From Myxococcales bacterium (GTDB taxonomy: Bacteria > Myxococcota > Myxococcia > Myxococcales > Myxococcaceae): DNA of 60,799 nucleotides. The translations under genes were made by a program, and so were the position numbers. The DNA lies in assembly GCA_020846875.1 (NCBI GenBank), contig JADLDB010000068.1:1-60799 (forward strand), in the 5' to 3' direction. This document shows positions 17,635 to 27,670 of this stretch, piece after piece; positions within the stretch are counted from its first letter, which is position 1; each line of letters starts with the position of its first letter. The notes beneath the pieces are model-generated. The model had not been told where the DNA came from. It did not search any database and was given only the letters and a program-made list of their open reading frames with translations.

Positions 17635-18572
17635 GCCTGGTGGACGACGTGCGCCGTGCCTCCCGCGCGGAGCTGCGGCAGCGGATTCTGTCCGGACATC
17701 CCGTGGACCCCTCCGCCCTCGAGGGCTGGGCCTACCGCGGCACCAGCCTGGGCCTGCCCCGCCTGGTGGAGCGCCTGAGCTGGAAGACCTTCCAGAAGAC
17801 CTTCTTCCGCCAGCCGGGCACCGGGCGCCTGGTGGGGTGGAACGTTCGCCTCGAGCAGGACGGGGTGGACGCGCCCAGCCGGCCAAAGCGGCGCAACGGC
17901 GTGCCGGTGACGACGTGGCACTACGAGGTGGTCTCGCCCGACGGCGTGCCCATGCCGCGCGGCTTCGCGCGGGGCCTCGTCATCGACTACGGCCGCGGAA
18001 GAAACCCGGCGCTGGAGACCATTCGCTTCATGAAGGACCCGCTGGTGGCGCTCGAGCCCGGCAGCGCCGACCTCCTCCTCGGCGTCACCTACGTGGCGCT
18101 GGGCGGCTGGTGCGTGGAGACGCCCACCTACTTCCTCCTCGAGCGGGAGCACCGCCTCGACTTCGTTCCGCCGGAAGCCCTCGCGCCTCCCGAGGAGCGC
18201 GTCAAGCTCCTCTCCTTCGAGCGCCGCTGGGCGGAGCTGCTCTTCGACGCGATTCTCCCCGTCCCGGTGAAGGCGGACCGCACCGCCTTCTGGCGCTCCC
18301 TCTCCAGCGCCACGCCGCCGTACTTCTCCCCGGGCCTGCGGGCGATGGTGCACGCGCTCACCTTCCTCCCGCTGACGCTGGCCGGCTTCCGGCGGCCCTT
18401 CTTCGCCCTCTCAGAGGACGCGCGCCTGGCCTGCATCGAGCGGCTGGGGACCGACTCGCGGCCCGGCGTGCGGCAGCTGGTGGCCACCTTGAAGGTGCTG
18501 GCCTGCTTCGCCGCCTTCGAGGAGCCCGGCCTGCGGAAGCGCCTTTCCGGCGGAAGCGAGGTGCTCCGATGA
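17631..18572 (+). CDS. Unknown protein coupled to the GMC oxidoreductase
   Basis: The 313-residue soluble protein has no signal peptide. Its first half includes TTWHYEVVSPDGVPMPRGFARG and LETIRFMKDPLVALEPGSAD, suggesting a small lipid-binding or beta domain. The last 90 residues (SPGLRAMVHALTFLPLTLAG...ERLGTDSRPGVRQLVATLKV) resemble the short helical segment attached to some long-chain alcohol oxidases. It overlaps both neighbours by 4 bases, so the three are made together. It may be a subunit or activity modulator of the oxidoreductase. The family is not recognised with confidence. Confidence 0.75.
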   Translation: MSLVDDVRRASRAELRQRILSGHPVDPSALEGWAYRGTSLGLPRLVERLSWKTFQKTFFRQPGTGRLVGWNVRLEQDGVDAPSRPKRRNGVPVTTWHYEVVSPDGVPMPRGFARGLVIDYGRGRNPALETIRFMKDPLVALEPGSADLLLGVTYVALGGWCVETPTYFLLEREHRLDFVPPEALAPPEERVKLLSFERRWAELLFDAILPVPVKADRTAFWRSLSSATPPYFSPGLRAMVHALTFLPLTLAGFRRPFFALSEDARLACIERLGTDSRPGVRQLVATLKVLACFAAFEEPGLRKRLSGGSEVLR

Positions 18573-20089
18573 GCGCCCTCATCCACACCGATGGACGGCA
18601 GGTGCGCCAGGCGCTCCACGCGGAGGCGGACGTCGTCATCGTCGGCAGCGGTCCGGCCGGCGCCGCGGTGGCGCGGGAATGCGCCCGCAGCGGGGCCACG
18701 GTGGTGGTGCTGGAGGAGGGCCACGAGGCGCAGCCCAAGGACTTCGTGGAGAGCGGCCTTGCGTCGATGGCGCGGCTGTACCGGGACCTGGGCACCTCGC
18801 TGGCCTTCGGGCCGGCGCCCATTCCGTTTCTCCAGGGCCGGGCGGTGGGCGGCACCTCGGTGGTGAATGGCGCCATCAACTGGCGGCTGCCCAGGGACGT
18901 GTATGACGGCTGGGTGCAGCGCGACGGAGCGCTGGCGGAGGCCCTGCCGTACCAGGCGCTGGCCGCCGCCGAGGAGCTGGTGGAGACGCGGCTGGGCGTG
19001 GCCCCCACCGAGGCCGCCGTGGCGGGCCCGAAGAACCTCCTCTTGGCGAAGGGCGCCGAGGCGCTGGGCCTGGCGCACCGGCCGATTCGCCGCAACGTGC
19101 GCGGGTGCGTGGGCTCGGGGCGCTGCCTGCAGGGGTGTCCTCACGGGGCAAAGCTGTCGGTGGACCGCTCCTTTCTCCTCGACGCGGTGGCGGCGGGGGC
19201 GCGCGTCTTCTCCGGCGTGACGGTGGAGCGCGTGCGGGTGGAAGGGGGCCGCGCCGTGGCGGCGGTGGGCCGCGCGGCGGGCGGGGGCCGGGTGGAGGTG
19301 CGCGCGCGCCGGGCCGTGGTGCTGGCGGCCAGCGCCATTCAGACGCCCATGCTGCTGCGCGCCAGCGGGCTTGGGCGCGGACCGGTGGGCGACGGGTTGA
19401 TGGCGCACCCCGGCGTCTCGGTGACGGGGCGCTTCACGCAGGCGGTGCACAACCACCTCGGCGCCACCCAGGGCCACGAGGTGACCGGCCTGCGCCACGA
19501 AGGCATCAAGGTGGAGGCGCTGGGCTTCGACGTGGCGCTGGTGGCGAGCCGCGTGCCCGGCGTGGGGCGGGACCTCGCGCGGAACGTGGAGCGGCTGTCC
19601 CACTTCGCGGTGTGGGGCGCGGCGCTGAAAGCAGAGGCGCAGGGCCGGGTGCGCGGCGTGGGCGGGCGCGCGTGGGTGCGGTACGCGCTGACGCCTTTGG
19701 ACATGAAGAAGGCGCGGCGCGCGACGCGGGTGTTGGCCGACCTCTTCCTCGCGGCCGGGGCGCTGGAGGTGTACCCGGGGCTGCCCGGCGCGCCCGAGGT
19801 GGTGCGCGACGCGCAGCAGGCGGCGGCCATCGAGGCGGGCGGGCCGCTGGACGCGCGGGCTTACGCGATGTCGATGACGCACCTCTTCGCCACCGCGCGG
19901 ATGGGGAGCGACCCGGCGCGCAGCGTGGTGGGCCTCGACTTCCAGCTCCGCGAGGCGCGCGGCCTCTACCTGGCCGACTCCAGCGTCTTCCCCGCCAACA
20001 CCGGCGTGAATCCCCAGGTGGCCATCATGGCGGTGGCCCACCTGTGCGCGCGCGGGTTGCTGGCCGAGCGGCTGCGCGCCGTCGCGTGA
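18569..20089 (+). CDS. GMC family oxidoreductase, long-chain alcohol oxidase-like
   Basis: The 506-residue flavoenzyme has an FAD-binding GxGxxG (VVIVGSGPAGAAVARECARSG, residues 21-41), the GMC signature PFLQGRAVGGTSVVNGAINW, and a second nucleotide motif, VVLAASAIQTPMLLR. The tail ADSSVFPANTGVNPQVAIMA carries the Asn near the flavin. A cysteine cluster GCVGSGRCLQGCPHGAK at about residues 178-194 is like that of plant and bacterial fatty-alcohol oxidases. No signal peptide is present. It probably oxidises a hydrophobic alcohol to an aldehyde or ketone; the exact substrate cannot be read. Confidence 0.88.
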   Translation: MSALIHTDGRQVRQALHAEADVVIVGSGPAGAAVARECARSGATVVVLEEGHEAQPKDFVESGLASMARLYRDLGTSLAFGPAPIPFLQGRAVGGTSVVNGAINWRLPRDVYDGWVQRDGALAEALPYQALAAAEELVETRLGVAPTEAAVAGPKNLLLAKGAEALGLAHRPIRRNVRGCVGSGRCLQGCPHGAKLSVDRSFLLDAVAAGARVFSGVTVERVRVEGGRAVAAVGRAAGGGRVEVRARRAVVLAASAIQTPMLLRASGLGRGPVGDGLMAHPGVSVTGRFTQAVHNHLGATQGHEVTGLRHEGIKVEALGFDVALVASRVPGVGRDLARNVERLSHFAVWGAALKAEAQGRVRGVGGRAWVRYALTPLDMKKARRATRVLADLFLAAGALEVYPGLPGAPEVVRDAQQAAAIEAGGPLDARAYAMSMTHLFATARMGSDPARSVVGLDFQLREARGLYLADSSVFPANTGVNPQVAIMAVAHLCARGLLAERLRAVA

Positions 20090-20279
20090 GGCAGCTTGGG
20101 CGCGAGGACGCTCGGGAATGTGGCAGCCGAGCGGGCGACGGGTGGCTCCACGGGAAGCTCGGGGTGCCCGAGCTGCGGCTGCAGGCCGGCCGCATCCGCC
20201 TCTTCGTCCTGCGCGACGAGCAGCACGAAGAGGTCGAGCGCTCTCCGGCATCGTCACCGCGCACGCAGCGCCTTCCGGC

Positions 20280-23200
20280 TCACCCTCGTCGCCGCCGGCG
20301 CAGGGCCAGCACCACCGCCCCCAGCAGGGACATCAACTCCCCGCCGCTGCCGCAGCTACAGCCTCCGCCGCCGGAGCCGCCGCCGCTGCCTCCGCCCGTG
20401 CCCGCGTCCACCCCGGAGCCGCCGCCACCGCCGCCGCTGCCACCGCCGCCGCTGCCTCCACCCGTCCCGCGCGGCGCGACGTTGATGGTGAACGTCGCCG
20501 GCGCCGAGTCCAGCGTCCCGTCGTTGGCCACGAAGGTGAACGAGTCAACCCCCGTGTAGCCGGCGGCCGAGGTGTAGGTGAGGTTGGGGGCGGTGCCAGA
20601 GAGGGTGCCCTGCGCCGGCTGCGTGGCGACGGAGAAGCTGAGCGCGTCGCCGTCGATGTCGGTGCCGCGGAGCGTCACCGGAATCGGAATGCCCTCGAAG
20701 GTGGTGACCATGCCCGGCGTGCCCTCGGGCGCGTCATTCACCGGCGCCACCGCCAGCGTCACCGTGGCTGGGGCCGAGTCCAACAGCCCGTCATTCACCC
20801 GAAAGGTGAAGCTGTCATTCCCGTTGAAGTTGGGCGCCGGTGAGAAGGTGGCGTTGGGCAGCGTGCCCGACAGCGTCCCTCGCGAAGGCGCCGTCACCAA
20901 CTCGAAGGTGAGGGGGTCGCCGTCGCCGTCCGTCCCCGCCAGCGTGAAGGCCACGCTCGAGTCCTCATCCACCGTCACCACCTGCGCAGACGCCGTGGGC
21001 GCCACGCCTCCCGTCACCGCCCGGGCGAACAGCCGCTGCGTCTGGACCGCGGGGCGCGCGTCGAAGGCCTGCCACACCGCCAGGCACTGCCTGCTGCCCT
21101 CGCAGGCCACCGCCGGGTGCACGGGCCAGGCGAGGAAGCGGGAGGCCTGCAGCGGCGGCGCGTCCAGCACCACGCCAGCGGGGCTGACGCGCGTGACGAG
21201 GACTCCGCCGTCCATGGTGGCCGCGCCTTCCGTCATCACCACCAGCGCGTTGGTGCCGTCGAAGGCCACGGCCGTCTCGTCGGCCGGCGTGGGGCTCAAC
21301 TGCAGCCCGCCCGGGTCCAGCACGGCGCCGCCGGGGGCGACGCGGGCGGCCCACGCTTCGGCCGGGCCGTTGCGGAAATCCGTCCAGGTCAGCAGCAGGT
21401 CGCTGCTCATCCGGGACAGCGACGGGTTCGCCTGCGCTCCCGAGGCGGCCACCAGCGCCAGGCCCATAGGCTCCAGCACCGCGCCCGCTGGCGTCACCCG
21501 CGCACCGAAGACGTCCGAGTCGCCGCCGCCCCCGCGCCCGTCCGCCCACACCACCAGGCTGTTGGTGCCGTCGAAGGCCACGTCGGGGCTCGCCTGCGGC
21601 CCGGCGGCGGTGGAGACGGCCACGCCCGCCGCGTCCAGCACCACACCGGCGGTGGACACGCGGGCGGCGTACACGTCGGGCCCGGTGCCGGCCGAGCGCC
21701 CGTCGGCCCACACCGCGAGGAACTGAGTGGAGTCGAAAGCCACCGCGGGCGCGGCCTGGGTGCCGGCGGCCTGGGCGACGGCCAGGGGCGTGGCGTCCAG
21801 CACCAGGCCCAGGCGGGAGACACGGGCGCCGCGGATGTCCGCATCGCCCGCGCCGTCCTCCCAGACGACGAAGTAGTTGGTGCCGTCCCAGGCGACGTCG
21901 GGGCGCACCTGCCGGCCGGCCGCCGTCGTCACCGCGAAGCCGGTGGCGTCCAGCACGGCCCCCGTGCGGCTCACCCGCGCGCCGTACACGTCGAAGTCCG
22001 TCCCGCCGCGGAAGTCGGCCCACACCACCAGCGCCTCGGCCTGGCCCCAGGCGATGGCGGGCTCCTGCTGGTGGTTGGCGGCGGTGGACGCGACGACGGG
22101 CGTCGCCTCCAGCGTCATCAGCGAAGGCGTCACCCGCCGCGCCTTCACTCGAGAGCCGGGCCCCGAGTCCTCGTCCCAGGCCAAAAGCCCGTTGGTGGTG
22201 CTGTAGGCCAGCGCCGTGGCTCCTCCCGACGGGGGCGCGGGGGCCAGCACCACCCCCGCCGCGTCCAGCAGAATGCCCTGTGGGGTGAGGCGCGCGCCCT
22301 TGAGCTGGGAGGCTGCTTCGTCGCGCCACGTCACCACCGCGGTGGTGGCGGTCGCCGCGAGGGCCGGGGCGGCCTGAGTCCCCGCCGAGGTGGCCACCGC
22401 GAGGCCGGTGCCGTCCAAGACGCCGCCGGCGGTGGTGACGCGCGCGGCGTAGATGTCGGGGTTGCCATTCTTCTCTTCGCGCCAGGCTACCCAGAAGTGG
22501 CCGCCGGCGAAGGTGGCGGAAGGTTCCGTCTGGGCCCAGACGCCCACCGAGACGTTGATGCCGGTGCCGTCGAGGACGGCGCCCGTCGGGTCGAAGCGCG
22601 CCGCGAAGATGTCCGGGTTGCCGTGGCGGCGGTCGTCCCAGGCGACGAGGGTGTTGGTGCCGTCCCAGGCCACCGCGGGCGTCAGTTGGTCGCCCGCTTC
22701 CCCGCACACCAGGATGCCCGTCGGGTCCCGCACTCCGGCCGAGCCAGTCATCCGGGTGCCGTAGATGTCGGCGGTGCCGGTGCCGCTGCGGGTGTCTTCC
22801 CAGGCGACGAAGGCCCCCACGCCGAGGGTGAAGACGTCAGGCCGGCGCTGGTCTCCCGCCGCGGCGGAGATGGGCACGCCCGCGGGCTCGCGCACCACGC
22901 CATTGGTGGACACGCGCGCCCCGTACACGTCGAGGTCCGCCCCTCGCCCGTCCTGCCACACCACCAGGTAGCTGGCGCCGTCCCACGCCACCTTCGGGTG
23001 CAGCTGCGCGCCGTCGGCGGTGGAGACGGGAATGCCCGCCGCGTCCATCACCACGCCGCCCGCCGTCACCCGCGCCCCGTACACGTCGTCAGAGAGGCCG
23101 GCGCGGTGGTCCGCCCACACCACCAGGAAGTTGGAGCCGTCGCTGGCCACGTCCGGCGGCCCCACCTGGGTGTAGGCCACGCTGGGCACCGGGTCGCCCA

Positions 23201-23888
23201 CTCCAAACTCCGGGCCGATGACGGGGTCCAGCACCGCCGGCCAGGCCGTGGCAGCGAGGACCTCGCCCGGCACCGCGAGGGTGATGGCGCCGTCCTCGAA
23301 GCGCGCGGGCACGGGCGTGCGGCGACCCTGCGCGTCGACCCAGGTGCCGTGGCCGTAGGCGACCGCGAGCGCGCCCGAAGAGAAGTGCAGTCCTCCCGCC
23401 GTCTCGGAGAGGAAGCGGCCCCGCAGCACTGGCACGCGCACGGTGAGGGCGCCTTCGCCCAGGGGCTGGCGCTCGAAGCGCCAGGTCTGCTCGACGCCCG
23501 GCTCGGTGCTGTGCAGGCCTTCCACCACGTCGGGGCGCTCGAGCAGGAGGCCGCCGGTAGGAGCGCCCACCACCCGCGCCTCGCCCACGCCCACCTCGAC
23601 GTCTCCGCGCGACAGCCGGGCCGGGCCGAACTCCACCGCTGCGCCAGCCTCCTGGGCGCGGGGCACGAAGCGCAGCCGGCCCGCCTCGAGGTGGGCGTCG
23701 AAGGTGGCGTGGGACGAGGCCCACCCGTTGCCCGCCGGCCGCCAGGCGAAGTGCACCTGCCGCATCAGCGCGCCGAGGTCGAGGGGCGGAGCCGCAGCCG
23801 CAGGCACGGAAGGAGGCGGGGCGCTGACGGACACTCCCAGCGGGGCGAGGAGGACAGCGCGCAGCAGGGCGAGGCGCAGGGAAGTCAT
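20280..23888 (-). CDS. Large secreted repeat protein with MYXO-CTERM-like tail
   Basis: ATG 23888 (a TTG lies 12 bases upstream) opens a signal peptide. After an N-terminal domain of about 220 residues come about 13 repeats of around 55-60 residues with the pattern AWDGTN.LVVW.D.R...DVYGARV...G.VLD. Two cadherin/Ig-like domains follow (AGTDGDGDPLTFELVT... and RGTDIDGDALSFSVAT...). A Gly/Ser-rich linker then leads to GCSCGSGGELMSLLGAVVLALRRRRRG: a Gly-Cys motif, hydrophobic helix and Arg cluster. That tail is the plan of MYXO-CTERM sorting signals, so the protein is likely processed by a myxosortase and shown on the surface. Confidence 0.85.
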   Translation of the reverse strand: MTSLRLALLRAVLLAPLGVSVSAPPPSVPAAAAPPLDLGALMRQVHFAWRPAGNGWASSHATFDAHLEAGRLRFVPRAQEAGAAVEFGPARLSRGDVEVGVGEARVVGAPTGGLLLERPDVVEGLHSTEPGVEQTWRFERQPLGEGALTVRVPVLRGRFLSETAGGLHFSSGALAVAYGHGTWVDAQGRRTPVPARFEDGAITLAVPGEVLAATAWPAVLDPVIGPEFGVGDPVPSVAYTQVGPPDVASDGSNFLVVWADHRAGLSDDVYGARVTAGGVVMDAAGIPVSTADGAQLHPKVAWDGASYLVVWQDGRGADLDVYGARVSTNGVVREPAGVPISAAAGDQRRPDVFTLGVGAFVAWEDTRSGTGTADIYGTRMTGSAGVRDPTGILVCGEAGDQLTPAVAWDGTNTLVAWDDRRHGNPDIFAARFDPTGAVLDGTGINVSVGVWAQTEPSATFAGGHFWVAWREEKNGNPDIYAARVTTAGGVLDGTGLAVATSAGTQAAPALAATATTAVVTWRDEAASQLKGARLTPQGILLDAAGVVLAPAPPSGGATALAYSTTNGLLAWDEDSGPGSRVKARRVTPSLMTLEATPVVASTAANHQQEPAIAWGQAEALVVWADFRGGTDFDVYGARVSRTGAVLDATGFAVTTAAGRQVRPDVAWDGTNYFVVWEDGAGDADIRGARVSRLGLVLDATPLAVAQAAGTQAAPAVAFDSTQFLAVWADGRSAGTGPDVYAARVSTAGVVLDAAGVAVSTAAGPQASPDVAFDGTNSLVVWADGRGGGGDSDVFGARVTPAGAVLEPMGLALVAASGAQANPSLSRMSSDLLLTWTDFRNGPAEAWAARVAPGGAVLDPGGLQLSPTPADETAVAFDGTNALVVMTEGAATMDGGVLVTRVSPAGVVLDAPPLQASRFLAWPVHPAVACEGSRQCLAVWQAFDARPAVQTQRLFARAVTGGVAPTASAQVVTVDEDSSVAFTLAGTDGDGDPLTFELVTAPSRGTLSGTLPNATFSPAPNFNGNDSFTFRVNDGLLDSAPATVTLAVAPVNDAPEGTPGMVTTFEGIPIPVTLRGTDIDGDALSFSVATQPAQGTLSGTAPNLTYTSAAGYTGVDSFTFVANDGTLDSAPATFTINVAPRGTGGGSGGGGSGGGGGGSGVDAGTGGGSGGGSGGGGCSCGSGGELMSLLGAVVLALRRRRRG

Positions 23889-24047
23889 GCGCGCAAACAA
23901 GCACCAATCGCGCGGACCGTCACGCGGCTCCCGCGGGGCGCGAGCAGCCCACCTCCTTCAGCGCGCCGGCGCCGGAGTCTGGAGGCTCGAGAGAGGGGCT
24001 CTCCCAGAGCGGTGCCTCCCCGGCCCGTTCGCGCTACACCGTCAGCG

Positions 24048-24419
24048 GTGAGCAGCGAGTCCTTCGAGCGCAGCGTGGGGGGCGGGGAGCGGGCCTTGCA
24101 GCGGGCGACCCAGTGGTTTGCCGACCAGGGCTACGAGGTGGCCTCGCGCTCCTCGGCCGAGTCGCACCTGCTGCACCAAGGCCGCCGGGAGCGCTTGGCG
24201 ATTCGGCTGTCGGCGGGGGGCTTGCGCTTCGAATTCTCTGCCCTCGTCCCAGGGGCACCGGTCGCCTCGCGCGCGGACCTGGAGCGGCGCGTCGACGAGG
24301 CCACGCAGGGCGGTGGAGCAGCGTCGGGGAGCGCCGCCCCGCGGCGCTGCACGGTGTGCGCGGCGGTGGCCCCCGAAGGAGCCACCACCTGCCCGGTGTG
24401 CGGTGGTTCGCTGGCCTGA
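24048..24419 (+). CDS. Small protein with C-terminal zinc ribbon
   Basis: GTG 24048 gives 123 residues. Residues 5-85 form an alpha/beta domain (ALQRATQWFADQGYEVASRS, RLAIRLSAGGLRFEFSALVP). The end carries CTVC and CPVC separated by 12 residues, a zinc ribbon. It is predicted cytosolic and of unknown function. It converges on the barrel gene at 24422 with 2 bases between stops. Confidence 0.75.
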   Translation: MSSESFERSVGGGERALQRATQWFADQGYEVASRSSAESHLLHQGRRERLAIRLSAGGLRFEFSALVPGAPVASRADLERRVDEATQGGGAASGSAAPRRCTVCAAVAPEGATTCPVCGGSLA

Positions 24420-24421
24420 AA

Positions 24422-25114
24422 TTACAGCTTGATGGTCACGCCCATCAGCGCGCGGAAGGCGAAGCCTACCCCTCCGCCACCCGTGGCGACGATGCCCGGA
24501 CCGAACGCCATGCGGAAAGTCAGCGCCACGTTGCTGGTGAGCGCGTATTCCACGCCCGGGTTCACGAAGAGCAGGGGCAACCAGAAACCCACGCCGCCAC
24601 CAGCGAAGGAGATGCCGATTATCGGTCGCACCTCGATGCCCATCAAGATGGCCAACGCGGAGATGGGGTGAATACCCATCTGCAGCGCGACCGGCATGTA
24701 GATGCCCATGCCCGCGCCGCCGGTGAAGTAGAAGCCAACGCCGGGCTCGATCTGGAGCGCCATGGTGAACATGCCCCGGTCGAGCAGGCCGAAGCGCATC
24801 AGGAAGTGCAGGTTCATCTCGGGGAGGATGCCGAAACCCACCTCCGTGCCGTAGTTGAAGGTGAAGCGCCCGCCGATATCGAAGCCACCGGCGCCGTGGT
24901 AGAAGCTGGCGTTGAGTCCCGGCCAGCCGACTTCGGCGGCGAAGACGTTCCCGCTGTGCAGGGTCCTCCCGGAATAGACGCTCCAAGCCCCTCCCCCGCC
25001 CCCACCTGAGTCCTCCAGCGGCGGGGGGGGCGGCGGCGCTTCGGCCTGCGCCAGCGCGGTGGACGAAACGAGCAGCAGTGAAGCAGCCAACAGCGACGCG
25101 AGACGACGGTTCAT
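24422..25114 (-). CDS. Outer-membrane beta-barrel protein
   Basis: A clear signal peptide (LASLLAASLLLVSSTALAQA) is followed by a Pro/Gly-rich stretch. About ten alternating amphipathic strands rich in Gly, Phe and Tyr come next, ending in VGFAFRALMGVTIKL, a short barrel-like terminus. The 230-residue length fits an 8-10 strand barrel. No specific family or substrate recognised. The gene lies alone, divergent from the kinase gene at 25348 across a 233-bp region in which I see no clear promoter. Confidence 0.75.
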   Translation of the reverse strand: MNRRLASLLAASLLLVSSTALAQAEAPPPPPPLEDSGGGGGGAWSVYSGRTLHSGNVFAAEVGWPGLNASFYHGAGGFDIGGRFTFNYGTEVGFGILPEMNLHFLMRFGLLDRGMFTMALQIEPGVGFYFTGGAGMGIYMPVALQMGIHPISALAILMGIEVRPIIGISFAGGGVGFWLPLLFVNPGVEYALTSNVALTFRMAFGPGIVATGGGGVGFAFRALMGVTIKL

Positions 25115-25347
25115 GCTCCCCCTCCGGGTAGGACGGCCCCGGGACGATTGCCGATTCGCCCGGAGCCGTCCATTTCATTCCGCGCTCGTTCGTCAGCGTG
25201 GCGACAATCCGCCACAGCAGCCAGACCAACCGGCCCACGGACGCCTCCCCGAATCCGCGCCCACGTGCCGGCGAGGCGCTCCGGTTCCACGCGGCGCCGC
25301 GAAGGTGCTCGCTCTGCGGGGTGTAGGGTAACGTCGTCCCTCGACGC

Positions 25348-27561
<2,214 letters not shown>

Positions 27562-27670
27562 CCCCGGCAGGGACGCGCGCTGACGAGCTGCCGGCGGAAG
27601 TCCAACGAGGCGGGTACAACTCAGGCAACCTCTGAGGGTAAGCTGGCCCTCCGTCCGTGGGGGAGCGCTC

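Noticed and set aside
20100-20240. Plus-strand frame with GKLGVPELRLQAGRIRLFVL as a RelE/HigB toxin remnant
   Set aside because: Weak resemblance only, no start or partner; it is the short gap between two convergent genes.
21117-24047. Long plus-strand frame opposite the MYXO-CTERM repeat protein
   Set aside because: Only the last 123 codons (from 24048) are protein-like; the rest mirrors the repeats of the minus-strand gene.
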